In this document: positions 35,682-45,144 of the stretch, piece after piece | Layout of the letters: every line of letters starts with the position of its first letter | Numbering within the stretch: position 1 is the stretch's first letter | DNA from: Haloterrigena alkaliphila | Lineage (GTDB): Archaea; Halobacteriota; Halobacteria; Halobacteriales; Natrialbaceae | NCBI RefSeq assembly: GCF_017352155.2 | Contig: NZ_CP071462.1 | Location: forward strand, 1,860,001-1,924,000 | Length of the DNA stretch: 64,000 bases | Direction: 5' to 3' | Program-made: the position numbers and the translations under genes | Notes under the pieces: model-generated | The model's input: only the letters and a program-made list of their open reading frames with translations | Told to the model about the DNA's origin: nothing | The model's database searches: none

Positions 35682-35897
35682 ATGAGTCCGCTTGAAGTTG
35701 ATCCACTGGATGCGAGGGTTCTTGAGCGTAACTATGATTACGCGCAGAAGAACGTACGACTTCTCGCCATGTGGTATGAATGTGATATTGAGCGCATGCT
35801 TGAACTGCTGGCTGAGCACGATATTGACCTCTCGAGGAACGATAGGCTACAGTTTAGGGAGGGGTATCAATCGACGCGACAGGGCTTATACGGATAA
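35682..35897 (+). CDS. Small hypothetical protein
   Basis: 71 residues (MSPLEVDPLDARVLERNY...). Helical and moderately acidic, with a natural-looking residue balance. It is isolated between repeat copy B and the TrmB remnant. No family recognised. It could be an unrecognised small regulator or a chance frame. Confidence 0.4.
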   Translation: MSPLEVDPLDARVLERNYDYAQKNVRLLAMWYECDIERMLELLAEHDIDLSRNDRLQFREGYQSTRQGLYG

Positions 35898-36049
35898 TAT
35901 TGTCCAGTAGAAATGAAGGGGGTGGGGGCGTGGGACAGGTTCTGAACCACCAAGCCCTTCACTGCCAATATTCGCATTGTGTTCTGGGTTAGTCCTGTAT
36001 GAAGCGATAGGTGAGTTACCTTTACTTACCGCTGAAAGCGGCTAGATTA

Positions 36050-36205
36050 TCACTTCCATGAGAGCTCATCGAGCGCGTCGCACACGCGTGGTTGGGGGAC
36101 ATCAGCGCCGTCGGAGAATTCCTGAGCGGTAGAGATACCGCACTGTAAGAGGTTCACGTACGCATGGGCCTCGTATTTTGATAACCCGAGATCCTTGAGA
36201 TACAT
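36050..36205 (-). pseudogene. TrmB N-terminal remnant
   Basis: 51 codons read [20 protein letters not shown] then [10 protein letters not shown] and [10 protein letters not shown], then stop. This is almost the same as the N-terminus of the intact TrmB gene at 39140-39958 ([16 protein letters not shown]). The intact gene has five extra residues before it, and the upstream bases of the remnant still show that region without an ATG. It is the broken copy of a duplicated regulator and flanks the left side of the amt module. Confidence 0.8.
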
Positions 36206-36370
36206 CGACGGGTCTGTTTCCAGACGGTATGAGTACTTGACCGTAGTTGATGTATTTTTCCTAACTCATACATAAGGAGTGTATATTTAGATATTAGAAT
36301 ATATCCACACCATGAATGGCCAGACCGGGTCTGAATAGGTTCTGTTATTCACAATACTATGGTCGCCCAC

Positions 36371-36390
36371 TTACTACTGACCAGTTGTGA
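36371..36390 (+). promoter_or_regulatory. Palindromic operator candidate, amt side (site 3)
   Basis: TTACTACTGACCAGTTGTGA aligns base for base with the 20-base sites at 38568 and 40398. The two arms (TTACTAC and a GTTGTGA-like half) are separated by 6 bases. A TATAA-like element follows at about 36397. The amt start is 261 bases downstream, so if this is the amt promoter the leader is long. The 36206-36651 interval otherwise shows no supportable gene. Confidence 0.55.
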
Positions 36391-36651
36391 CCAGCGTATA
36401 ACTCACGTCCGTCGATATATGTGGGTGGATATGACGTCATATTCAGATAAAAAGGCGCATTAGAAAACTATGATTGGCAAATCACTCCGGGAACACGATG
36501 TATGTTCATCAAATTGGTGCCGATACGTATCGTTCGCTGATCCGACTCCTCGGGCGTCACGTTGTTGGACGGTACGTGACGATGTAGCCTCGTCAGCCGG
36601 ACTACAGTCCGCGAGGCAGCTCCGTCTGACCGGCTCGTGCCGGGTGAGTCA

Positions 36652-38004
36652 ATGTTAGATATTCCCCTGCAGACCGATCCGGAGATCGTTGCAGAAGGGG
36701 TCAACCTCGTGTGGGTCCTCGTCGCGGCCTTCCTCGTGTTCTTCATGCACGCGGGCTTCGGCATGCTCGAATCCGGCCAGGTCCGCTCGAAGAACGTCGC
36801 CAACCAACTGACGAAGAACGTGCTCACGTGGGGCGTCGGCGTTATTTCCTACTTCGTCATCGGCGCCGGTGTCTCGGCGGCCGTCGCCGGACTCACGACT
36901 GGCGGAGGCATAGACGGCGCGTTCAGCTACATTAACGGTGGGTCGACGGTCTGGGCAAACTGGCTGTTCGGCGCGGCATTCTCGATGGTGGCCGCGTCTA
37001 TTGTTTCGGGCGCCGTCGCTGAGCGGGCGCAACTCGGCGGCTATCTCGTGTTCACGGTGTTCGTCGGGGCGCTGATCTACCCCGTCGCGACGGGTCTGAC
37101 TTGGGGCGGCGGGTTCCTGGCGGAGCTCGGATTTCAGGATTTCGCCGGCGCGGCGATCGTCCACATGACCGGCGGCTTCTGCGGTCTCACCGCCGCATAC
37201 GTCATCGGACCGCGGATCGACAAGTACAACGATGACGGGACCGCAAACGTCATTCCCGGCCACTCCCTCCCGTACGCGGTTCTCGGTACGCTCATCCTCG
37301 CGTTCGGGTGGTACGGCTTCAACGTCGGGACCGCGGTAGAGGTCTTCCAGGTCTCCGACGGCGGCGAACTAGCGCTCGGAGACTACGCATACGTGGGTCG
37401 GGTCGCACTCAACACGGCGCTGGTGATGGGTGCCGGCAGTATCGGCGCCGCTGCCGTCGGCTACGCCCGTCACGGGAAGGTCGACACGCTCATGACTGCC
37501 AACGGGCTCCTCGCGGGTCTCGTTAGCGTCTGTGCTATCGCAGCGGTGGCGAGCTGGACCGGAACGCTCGTGGTCGGCGTCATCGCCGGTATCCAGGTCC
37601 CGCTGGTATTCGAGCTGCTCGAGCGCGTTGGTATTGACGACGTCTGTGCGGTCTTCCCGGTTCACGGCTCCGCTGGCATCCTCAGCGCCCTCGCCGTCCC
37701 CTTCGTCGACACGACCTCGGCGTTCTCGCTCTCGCAACTCGCCGCCCAGATCGCCGGCGTCGTCGTTCTCGCGGTCTGGGCAGTCGGGATCACGCTCGTC
37801 ATCTACGGGATCCTGAAGGCCCTCGGTTGGGCTCGCGTCCCCCGCGAGGAGGAGGTCGAGGGACTGGACGCCTCGGAGCACGGCGTCGAAACCTACCCCG
37901 AGTTCGGGTCGAACTTCGTCGACGATGTCACCGGTGCCGGTCGCGTTCCGGACAGTACCGACGGGACGCCCGGAACCGGCGGTGAGGTGACCGGCGATGA
38001 CTGA
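36652..38004 (+). CDS. amt: Ammonium transporter
   Basis: 450 residues from ATG 36652 ([16 protein letters not shown]); five extra codons upstream are possible. Around eleven membrane segments. Family motifs are visible: [36 protein letters not shown] (conserved His region), [14 protein letters not shown] and [11 protein letters not shown] (second conserved His). A hydrophilic acidic tail follows. It takes up ammonium across the membrane. The stop overlaps the glnK start by 8 bases. Confidence 0.93.
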   Translation: MLDIPLQTDPEIVAEGVNLVWVLVAAFLVFFMHAGFGMLESGQVRSKNVANQLTKNVLTWGVGVISYFVIGAGVSAAVAGLTTGGGIDGAFSYINGGSTVWANWLFGAAFSMVAASIVSGAVAERAQLGGYLVFTVFVGALIYPVATGLTWGGGFLAELGFQDFAGAAIVHMTGGFCGLTAAYVIGPRIDKYNDDGTANVIPGHSLPYAVLGTLILAFGWYGFNVGTAVEVFQVSDGGELALGDYAYVGRVALNTALVMGAGSIGAAAVGYARHGKVDTLMTANGLLAGLVSVCAIAAVASWTGTLVVGVIAGIQVPLVFELLERVGIDDVCAVFPVHGSAGILSALAVPFVDTTSAFSLSQLAAQIAGVVVLAVWAVGITLVIYGILKALGWARVPREEEVEGLDASEHGVETYPEFGSNFVDDVTGAGRVPDSTDGTPGTGGEVTGDD

Positions 38005-38344
38005 TATCGAATTGATCATCGGCTACATTCGACCCGACAAGCTGGGCGCAGTCAAACGGGCGCTCGCCGAGGTCGGTGCGCCCTCGCTGACGGTCACCAA
38101 CGTCTCGGGTCGCGGCTCCCAACCCGTGAAAAAGAGCCAGTGGCGCGGCGAGGAGTACACGGTCGATCTACACCAGAAGGTCAAAGTCGAGTGCGTTGTG
38201 GCGGACATTCCTGCCGACGACGTCGTCGACGCCATCGCCGACGCCGAGAAGACCGGCGAACCGGGCGACGGCAAGATCTTCGTGGTGCCCGTCGAGGAAG
38301 CCCATCAGATCCGGACCGGTGCCAGCGGAATCGACGCGGTCTAA
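37997..38344 (+). CDS. glnK: PII signal protein GlnK
   Basis: 115 residues. The T-loop region reads [20 protein letters not shown], with the conserved Tyr of PII proteins, followed by LHQKVKVE. The C-terminal part [19 protein letters not shown] is the PII signature. It binds ATP/ADP and 2-oxoglutarate and closes Amt when nitrogen is plentiful. Coupled to amt by an 8-base overlap. Confidence 0.93.
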   Translation: MTDIELIIGYIRPDKLGAVKRALAEVGAPSLTVTNVSGRGSQPVKKSQWRGEEYTVDLHQKVKVECVVADIPADDVVDAIADAEKTGEPGDGKIFVVPVEEAHQIRTGASGIDAV

Positions 38345-38567
38345 CTCGAGCGGGGACAGGCCCGCCGGTCGACTGGTCAATGCAGGCCAACGTACCGGCG
38401 GCGGACGCGCCTCGTCCGGCGCCTCGTATTTGACGCGGGGGTCGACGGTTTGCGGTCGCGACGATCGTCGAGACGTAATCGATCACTGACGTCCCCTCTA
38501 CAGCTCGGTATCGTCGCTCTCACTGCGATACAATAGCGGCTCATTTTGCGTGCTCTCCTGTGACCGC

Positions 38568-38587
38568 TTACTACGAGCGAATGGTAA
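38568..38587 (+). promoter_or_regulatory. Palindromic operator candidate, GlcG-like gene (site 1)
   Basis: TTACTACGAGCGAATGGTAA matches the site before the amine oxidase at the same distance from the ATG (85 versus 84 bases). A common GTCGGCTCGTTCA stretch also lies between each site and its start codon. The 38345-38672 interval holds no gene. Confidence 0.65.
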
Positions 38588-38672
38588 ACAATCGGCATCA
38601 CGAAACCAGTTAAAGAGTAGACCGTCGGCTCGTTCACTCGACGACCGTCAGGTGATCGAGCCAGAGCAAACT

Positions 38673-39107
38673 ATGGACTCAGAACAAACGATACGAGCAG
38701 TAACGCTCGAGACGGCAACGTCGATTATCGAGGCAGCCGAACAGCGCGCAGACGAAATAGCGAATCCCATGGTCATCACGGTCGTCAACCCTGAAGGGAA
38801 CCTCATCGCGCAACATCGAATGGACGACGCGTGGCTCGCGTCGGTCGATATCTCACGAAACAAGGCGTTCACTGCAGCCTCGCTGAAAATGCCGACACAC
38901 GAGTTAGCTGATCCGACTCGGCCGGGCGAATCACTGTACGGACTCCAGAACACCAACGAAGGTCGAATGGTTATCTTCGGCGGTGGCTATCCGCTCGAGC
39001 GAGACGGTGAGGTCGTCGGGGCAATCGGTGTCAGTGGCGGTGCCGTTGAGCAGGATCGAGATGTCGCCGAAGCCGGCGTCCGCGAGTTCGAGGACCTCAC
39101 GTCGTAG
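38673..39107 (+). CDS. GlcG/HbpS-family protein
   Basis: 144 residues from ATG 38673 (MDSEQTIRAVTLETATSIIE). Typical features: PMVITVVNPEGNLIAQHRMD, a central helix, and GGGYPLERDGEVVGAIGVSG, the C-terminal GlcG/HbpS turn. Family members bind haem or small molecules, or are linked to glycolate and diol use. It is separated from its neighbours by a shared promoter motif, so it is probably part of the amine/nitrogen regulon. The ligand is unknown. Confidence 0.8.
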   Translation: MDSEQTIRAVTLETATSIIEAAEQRADEIANPMVITVVNPEGNLIAQHRMDDAWLASVDISRNKAFTAASLKMPTHELADPTRPGESLYGLQNTNEGRMVIFGGGYPLERDGEVVGAIGVSGGAVEQDRDVAEAGVREFEDLTS

Positions 39108-39139
39108 CGCGCTGATTGGGCCTCGAAAATCGGGGAGCA

Positions 39140-39958
39140 TTAGGCGACGTCGTCTCCCGTTTGTGCGGCCCCGGCAGGCCGGTAACTCGCTTTCCGTCCG
39201 TTCTTCCAGAGGAGATCGAACAGCTGTGATTGCGTCTTGTATAGCGTATCGCTCGTGGTCGAGATACCGACGTAGCCGTCGGTATCGCTGGCGGCGAACG
39301 CAACTAGCACGTGGCCGTTATCGTAGAGGTAGATCCGACCCTCGATGGTTTCGACCCGTCGGATGTCCATGATCTCTTCGGCGCGATCGTAGATCGAACC
39401 GGACACCGTTCCGTCGTCCGAGATGACCGCCTGAATCGATACTCCCTCCTCGGCCTTCTGTGCCAGGTCCTCCACGTGATGGTTGAGAATTCGTTCGAAG
39501 CTGATGGGCGTCGTTATCATTCTGATCTCCGACGTCGCCGTGGTCGTGAGCTCGCAGAGTTTCTCGAGGATACGGTGGCGATCGGAGTACGTCCAGCAGA
39601 TTTCCGAACGTTCCGCCGGTCGCGTTCTGTCCTCAAGGGTGTCCGTGAGTTGCTCGCCGAGTCGCTCTACTCGAGACAACTCTTCGTCGTACTGGCGCTG
39701 TTTGAACTCGCAGAAGTGCTCGATCGCGGCATCGGGGTCGACCGGTCCGAACTTTTTCGGCCGACCCGGCTGGACGTTGACGAAGCCTTTCTGTGCGAGT
39801 TCGTCGAGCGCATCGTACACTCGCGGTTGGGGAACGTCGGCGCCGTCGGAGACCTCTTGTGCAGTCGAGATACCGCGTTGCAAGAGACACGCGTATGCGT
39901 GTGCCTCGTATTCTGATAATCCGAGCTCCTTGAGGTACATCGACGTCTTGTTCTCCAT
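39140..39958 (-). CDS. TrmB-family regulator of the amine/nitrogen module
   Basis: 272 residues. Residues 7-75 form a winged helix ([38 protein letters not shown]). A coiled coil follows, then a TrmB-like effector region ([40 protein letters not shown]). It is transcribed toward the GlcG-like gene and away from the amine oxidase. A broken copy lies at 36050. It is the obvious candidate to bind the 20-bp palindrome present before three target genes; this is inferred from location. Confidence 0.85.
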   Translation of the reverse strand: MENKTSMYLKELGLSEYEAHAYACLLQRGISTAQEVSDGADVPQPRVYDALDELAQKGFVNVQPGRPKKFGPVDPDAAIEHFCEFKQRQYDEELSRVERLGEQLTDTLEDRTRPAERSEICWTYSDRHRILEKLCELTTTATSEIRMITTPISFERILNHHVEDLAQKAEEGVSIQAVISDDGTVSGSIYDRAEEIMDIRRVETIEGRIYLYDNGHVLVAFAASDTDGYVGISTTSDTLYKTQSQLFDLLWKNGRKASYRPAGAAQTGDDVA

Positions 39959-40397
39959 ACGAGTACGTCGATCTCGTCCATGACTTGAATTATTTTCCCT
40001 TTAGCTCACGAAACATATGCTAGATGGTTGTAATATGAATTCAGAACCTACGTATGTTTTGTAATACGGTTCATGGGTTGACAATCGTCTCGTAGTCATG
40101 CAGGGCTTTTTTACCGAGAACTTTTGGTCTGCGTCCGTCCTATAACTTATTCTATCTGTACTGCGATGCGTCCACTCTGTATCGATCGATCACGTCAACG
40201 AGGTCGGGGAAGAGGGGAGGCTCATCGATCCGCCGACGGAGTCCGGCGTAGCGCAGGTAGGAGACGATTGACCTGTTTCTATCGGTCGCACGGACGTCCT
40301 GGCTCTCATCGGGGCATTGGACCTCGAACCGCCGTGATCGACGACAGCGGCGACTGTTCGCCACTGCGAGGCTGGCCCCGTAACTATCGCCGATCGT

Positions 40398-40417
40398 TTA
40401 CTACAACCGAGTTGTAA
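40398..40417 (+). promoter_or_regulatory. Palindromic operator candidate, amine oxidase (site 2)
   Basis: TTACTACAACCGAGTTGTAA is the best palindrome of the three sites (one arm mismatch). A TATAAA sequence starts about 11 bases further, and the amine oxidase ATG is 84 bases downstream. The rest of 39959-40501 shows no gene. Confidence 0.68.
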
Positions 40418-40501
40418 ACAACCTCCAATATAAAATCGCCCAGATAGGTATTCGTCGGCTCGTTCAATCACTGAATGTGCAGTGTCGGGCCAGATCAAAC
40501 C

Positions 40502-42487
40502 ATGAGTAAGCAACGAGAACCAGTATCTGTCGACCATCCACTCGACCAACTCACTGCCGAGGAAATCGAAACCGCTGCCGACATCTTCGAGGCGGAAACG
40601 GATCTCGGCAGCGAGATCCAGTACCACAACATCACGCTCGAAGAGCCGCCCAAGGCCGTCGTTAAGGAGTTCGAACCCGGAGACACGTTCGATCGAAAGG
40701 CGGCGATCGTCGCGAGGGAGGACGGCGAGACGTACGAGGGGACCGTTTCGCTTACCGAGAACACCGTCCTCGAGTACGAGCACCTGCCCGAGGCCCAGCC
40801 CGCGGTGATGCCCGAAGAGATCGAGGAGGCCCGCGAGGTCGTCAAGAACGATCCCGAGTGGCGGGAGGCGGCGGCCAAGCGCGGCGTCGAGAACTTCGAC
40901 CACGTCATGGTCGACCCCTGGGCGGCCAGCGGGTTCGAACCGGAGGAACACAAGGGGAAACGCCTCTGTCGAGCGATCTCGTGGATCCGAACGAGCGAGA
41001 ACGATAACGGGCGGGCACGGCCAATCGAGGGCCTGTTCGCGTTCGTCGACCTCGACGAAATGGAAGTCGTCGAGATCGAGGACAACGGCGTTCCCCATCC
41101 GGACAGTCCGCTCCCGCCCGAGGACGCGGACTACCGGGCCGACAGGGTCGAAACCCGGGACGACTACGAGCACCTGGACGTCGTTCAGCCGGACGGCCCC
41201 AGCTGGGAGGTCGACGGAAACAAAGTCGAGTGGCTCGACTGGGAAATGCACGTCGACTGGACCGCCCGCGAGGGGCTCGTCTTCCACGACGTCAAATTCG
41301 ACGACGGCGACGAATCGCGCCGTGTTCTCCACCGCGCGTCCGCCTGTGAGATGGCCGTGCCGTACGGCGATCCAGATCCGAACCACTCTTGGAAGAACGC
41401 CTTCGACATCGGCGAGTACCACGTCGGTCGAATGGCCAACCGGCTGACCGAGGGCTGTGACTGCCTCGGCGTCATGAAGTACTTCGACGTCGAAATGAAC
41501 ACGATCGAGGGCGAGGCTGAAACCCTCGAGAGCGCGATATGTATGCACGAGGAGGACGACGGAATCCTCTGGAAACACACCGATGAGCGCAAACCCCACA
41601 CCGAGGTTCGCCGCCGCCGCCGCCTCGTCATCTCCTTTATCGCGACGGTGTACAACTACGACTACGGGTTCTACTGGTACTTCTACCCCGACGGCAGTAT
41701 CGAGGCCGAGGTCCGACTGACCGGCATCGACTCGAATGGGGTCGTTCCGGCCGACGAGACCGCCGAAGACACGTACGGCCAGTACGCGCTCGTTGCGCCG
41801 CAGGTGAAAGCGCCCATCCACCAGCACTTCTTCAACTTCCGACTGGACTTCGACATCGACGACAGCCCGATGCGTGCCTACGAGGTCCACAACGAACCAA
41901 CGGGCAGCGAGCGCAACCGGAAGAACGCCTTCCGGGCGAAGGAGACGTTACTGGAGCGTGAGAACGAGGCGCGTCAGGACATCGATCCGCTCCGCGGACG
42001 CTACTGGCGGATCGCCAGCAGCGAGACCGAAAACTCCTACGGGCGCAGCTGCGGCTACAAACTCGAGCCCCACACCAACGTCTCCGCACCGATGAAACCG
42101 ACCTCAAGTTACATGGAACGGTCGGGATTCATCCAGAACAACTTCTGGGTGACGCCGTACGACGAGGACGAACGGTTCGCTGCGGGTGACTATCCGAACC
42201 TCAACGACGACACGGTGGGGCTTCCGGAATGGACGGAACAGGATCGATCGCTCGTCGACGAAGACCTCGTGGTCTGGTACACGCAGGGGGTCAATCACGT
42301 TCCGAGCGCGGAAGACTGGCCGATCCTGCCGGTCGAAATCGCTAGCTTCCATCTCAAACCCGAGGGATTCCTCGACAGCAACCCGTCGATCTCGCTCCCG
42401 CCTGAACCGTGTCACACCGAGTACGACATCACTAGCCCTGACGGCGACTGTTCGTCCGGTGACGGCTGCTCGTCCGCCGACGACTGA
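40502..42487 (+). CDS. Copper-containing primary amine oxidase
   Basis: 661 residues. The TPQ-forming site is N385-Y386-D387-Y388 (NYDY), the copper ligands H440-x-H442 are in IHQHFFNFRLDFD, and the catalytic-base region YFDVEMN precedes them. Reaction: R-CH2-NH2 + O2 + H2O to aldehyde, NH3 and H2O2. A Cys/Ser/Asp-rich tail ends the protein. No signal peptide is visible, so it is presumably cytoplasmic. Ammonium released could be handled by Amt/GlnK. The module also contains a SafE-like protein that may handle copper. Confidence 0.92.
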   Translation: MSKQREPVSVDHPLDQLTAEEIETAADIFEAETDLGSEIQYHNITLEEPPKAVVKEFEPGDTFDRKAAIVAREDGETYEGTVSLTENTVLEYEHLPEAQPAVMPEEIEEAREVVKNDPEWREAAAKRGVENFDHVMVDPWAASGFEPEEHKGKRLCRAISWIRTSENDNGRARPIEGLFAFVDLDEMEVVEIEDNGVPHPDSPLPPEDADYRADRVETRDDYEHLDVVQPDGPSWEVDGNKVEWLDWEMHVDWTAREGLVFHDVKFDDGDESRRVLHRASACEMAVPYGDPDPNHSWKNAFDIGEYHVGRMANRLTEGCDCLGVMKYFDVEMNTIEGEAETLESAICMHEEDDGILWKHTDERKPHTEVRRRRRLVISFIATVYNYDYGFYWYFYPDGSIEAEVRLTGIDSNGVVPADETAEDTYGQYALVAPQVKAPIHQHFFNFRLDFDIDDSPMRAYEVHNEPTGSERNRKNAFRAKETLLERENEARQDIDPLRGRYWRIASSETENSYGRSCGYKLEPHTNVSAPMKPTSSYMERSGFIQNNFWVTPYDEDERFAAGDYPNLNDDTVGLPEWTEQDRSLVDEDLVVWYTQGVNHVPSAEDWPILPVEIASFHLKPEGFLDSNPSISLPPEPCHTEYDITSPDGDCSSGDGCSSADD

Positions 42488-42711
42488 GGGCACGGGATCG
42501 TCATCGCAATCGATCGCTCTCCGCATCCGAAGGCCATTTTTACTGTTCGTCGTTTCGTCTATCGAGCGACCGCCGTGTGGCGTTCTCGACGCGCTCCCTT
42601 GGCGACAACTGTCGAGTGGTAACGGAGTTCCTTGCCCTTCTCTCTCAGTTGCTCATACAACATGCTACTGCTTTCGTTCACATTTCGTCCCATCAGACGG
42701 GAGGTGTTGCA

Positions 42712-43509
42712 ATGATCGAACCGGCGATGCTGGCGCGCGTCGACCTAGCGCTGTTCTTCGGGATCGGCGTTCTCGGCGGCGCCCATTGTATCGGAATGTG
42801 TGGCCCAGTCGTCTCGATGTACGACGACGCGCGGTCGCGCGGGCCCTCGAGCGGCCGGCTCTCGACACGGGCGATATATCAACATAGTCTGTTCAACATC
42901 GGCCGAACGACGGGTTATGCGACACTCGGCGGGCTGTTCGGAGCGCTAGGTAGCGTCCTCTATCTGACGATGGAGACACTGCTATCAGTTACGAATGCGA
43001 TCCGCGGGTCGGTCGGCGTCGTCCTCGGTGTGCTCATCATCTGCCATGGAATCGGTTCCGTGGTCGGCCGGCATGGAAGCGTCCTTCACAAGCTTCCGAT
43101 CCCGGGACTTTCGATAGATCGGCTCGTGAACGATGCCTCGAATCGACTCGGTCGCATCGCCGACGGGCCGGGTATCGTCGGTCTGGGTCTGGTTCACGGC
43201 CTCGTTCCGTGCCCGATGCTGTATGCGGCGTTCGTCTACGTATTCGCTGTCGGTTCTCCCACGGTCGGCATCGCTGCGCTCGCCGCGTTCGGTCTCGGGA
43301 CCGTCCCGGCGGTCTTTCTCTACGGAACCGCGCTCGGCTCACTCGATCCGATCCGGAGGGCCCGACTGCACCGCGTCCTCGGCGTCGCGTTCGTTATCCT
43401 CGGCTACGTGCTGTTCGCACACGGGGTAATGGCGCTCGGCGTCCATCTCCCTCACCCGCAATTGCCACATTATTCACCTACTGAGCTGCAGGGCGGAGGC
43501 CACCAGTAA
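42712..43509 (+). CDS. SafE/TauE-like membrane protein with HCxGMCG motif
   Basis: 265 residues from ATG 42712, supported by GGAGGT at 42700-42705; a longer start upstream is unlikely. Six or so hydrophobic segments. The first one bears GGAHCIGMCGPVVSMY, the metal-binding-looking motif found in SafE-like proteins often associated with copper enzymes. Inference: copper handling for the amine oxidase just upstream. Sulfite export, suggested by the family name, is not supported by the context. Confidence 0.78.
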   Translation: MIEPAMLARVDLALFFGIGVLGGAHCIGMCGPVVSMYDDARSRGPSSGRLSTRAIYQHSLFNIGRTTGYATLGGLFGALGSVLYLTMETLLSVTNAIRGSVGVVLGVLIICHGIGSVVGRHGSVLHKLPIPGLSIDRLVNDASNRLGRIADGPGIVGLGLVHGLVPCPMLYAAFVYVFAVGSPTVGIAALAAFGLGTVPAVFLYGTALGSLDPIRRARLHRVLGVAFVILGYVLFAHGVMALGVHLPHPQLPHYSPTELQGGGHQ

Positions 43510-43541
43510 CGGTTGAGGTGTAAGGCGAGATAATTCGTAGG

Positions 43542-43820
43542 TTGACTTACTATTGTCTTACCGATTACCGAGTCGTTGACGAGGCCCTTCTCGGTTCTGA
43601 AGGATCGATTTTCGAGGTAGCAAACCAGATTGACCCAGATGTCATCACGCTTGGACACGACCAGCCCTTCGACGTTGACGAACTCGAAACGACGCTCGCT
43701 GAACATGGGCACCCTGATATCCGTGTCGTTCGAATTAGTGCGTTCGAACCAGAGGAAGATGACCTGATAGTTTCGTCGAGCAGTATAAAGGAGAGACTCC
43801 GGCGGACTCGATCGGGATAA
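43542..43820 (+). pseudogene. C-terminal fragment of FAD synthase (RibL-like)
   Basis: The frame reads LGSEGSIFEVANQIDPDVIT then LGHDQPFDVDELETTLAEHG, the C-terminal half of archaeal cytidylyltransferase-type FAD synthase RibL. The N-terminal nucleotide-binding HxGH part is missing, and the first few codons are not homologous, so it is a truncated remnant. It lies next to transposon remnants. Confidence 0.7.
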
Positions 43821-43857
43821 TCGGAGGCTGATACAACCGTTCGTAGAGAAGTGACTA

Positions 43858-43950
43858 AGAGTCAATCCATAAGTAACTGGATTAACCTTCATTCATTGAG
43901 GTCTTCTTCAGACACACGTTGACGAGGAATACCTGCACACTACAGATGCT
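43858..43950 (+). repeat. Degenerate ~100-bp repeat, copy C
   Basis: Third copy: AGTAACTGGATTAACCTTCA, TTCAGACACACGTTGACGAG. It has a one-base deletion relative to copy B. Right after it, the frame LLIDRRGFYQVKEMFR-like looks like a second DDE-transposase motif, suggesting that internal parts of the ancestral transposase were deleted. Confidence 0.6.
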
Positions 43951-44010
43951 TATCGACCGTCGAGGGTTCTACCAGGTCAAGGAGATGTTCCGATAGCCGT
44001 GCGAGATACA

Positions 44011-44220
44011 GGCTACCCAACCCTTCAGGGTGGGCAGCTCACAGCCTCACCGACGTCAGCGTTGAGGACACGCGACTGCAAGGCGTCGCTATCGGGCTCC
44101 TTAACTTGGGTCTGGCTCAGTTCTGGATTTGACCAAGCAGATCCTGTCAGAGACGCCGTATAGTATCGCACTGATAAATTCCCGTGGGCGGATCCCTGCG
44201 GTTGCACCGCAGGGTTGGCC
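44011..44220 (-). mobile_element. Likely IS200/IS605-type remnant with hairpins
   Basis: Two hairpins are plain: ACCCT-TC-AGGGT within 44019-44032, and CCCTGCGGT-TGC-ACCGCAGGG at 44194-44214 (9-bp perfect stem). Between them a minus-strand frame reads NLSVRYYTASLTGSAWSNPE, like the C-terminal tail of a TnpB-type protein. Subterminal hairpins are typical of this family. No complete gene remains. The family call is tentative. Confidence 0.4.
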
Positions 44221-44331
44221 CGTGGTAGCCCCGTCCTAGTCCTTGATCCCGATGTACTTCTGACACTCACACAACGCATGTTCGAACGAGGACATCGAAG
44301 GTTGAAGTCGAAATCAGTCGTCGAGAATAGA

Positions 44332-45144
44332 TTACTCAGCCGTGTCGTCTTCATGACTGATTGCTTCAATGGTGTCTCGGGCGGTTTCTGCGTCGTACGC
44401 AAAGAAGACGCATTTCGCATATTCCTGGGCTACTTCTGTGGCGTGAATGAGGTTGTCTGTCTCGATGTTCACTGCATAGAGTTCAATACTAACCGGATTG
44501 TCGACACGTGTCTGAAACCCGGAGGCGATGATCTCGAGCCAGTATGTGGTCGAGTACGACAAGTCGTAGAGTGGAACCACGAATTCATCTACGTAGGGTG
44601 TAATGGCGTCAACGTTGATCCCCGTTCGTTTGTAGAGGTGGCCGGGATACGGGTCGGGATAGAGCGTCAGATACACGCGACCAGGAATGTGTTCTACCGC
44701 TGTTTCGACAAAGTCCGTTATAATGCTCGAACGCCACTTGAACCAGTCGTCGTATGAGCTTTCAGCAAACTTCTCCTGACAAACATCGCAGAGACAGTAT
44801 TCGCGTCGTGGGAAGCCAATATCATCGAGACGAACATCCGGATTGACGCTAGCGACATCATCGATGGTTTCGATCAGCTGCTCCTGGTATTGGTCTCGAC
44901 TCGGACAGATATAGTCCCAATCGAAGTAACTGCGGTCACGAGTCGCTAACTCGTTGGCGTCGTTTACGGGAACCAGCGACGGGTCCGCCTCAGCCGCTTT
45001 GTTGTCCCCGAAGCAAGATATCATGTTCGTACCCGATGCGACTGGATTGGTTGTCCGACCGGTCACGTCCTTTACTTCATAAAAGCCGTAATCGAATTCC
45101 GGCCACATGAGCTCATCCTCATTCCTCGTGACGACACCGTACAT
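44332..45144 (-). CDS. TIM-barrel-like (possible glycoside-hydrolase-type) protein
   Basis: 270 residues. Elements such as WPEFDYGFYEV, DDIGFPRREYCLCDVCQEKF, GRVYLTLYPDPYPG and YVDEFVVPLYDLSYS have the spacing of (beta/alpha)8 proteins of the family-10-like hydrolase type, where an x-Cys-x-Cys-xx-Cys element near the fourth strand is common. No secretion signal. The substrate is unknown. It is isolated in the decayed region but seems intact. Confidence 0.55.
   Translation of the reverse strand: MYGVVTRNEDELMWPEFDYGFYEVKDVTGRTTNPVASGTNMISCFGDNKAAEADPSLVPVNDANELATRDRSYFDWDYICPSRDQYQEQLIETIDDVASVNPDVRLDDIGFPRREYCLCDVCQEKFAESSYDDWFKWRSSIITDFVETAVEHIPGRVYLTLYPDPYPGHLYKRTGINVDAITPYVDEFVVPLYDLSYSTTYWLEIIASGFQTRVDNPVSIELYAVNIETDNLIHATEVAQEYAKCVFFAYDAETARDTIEAISHEDDTAE

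Noticed and set aside
40190-41890. 566-codon minus-strand frame opposite the amine oxidase
   Set aside because: Mirror frame of the amine oxidase gene; no domain and biased residues.
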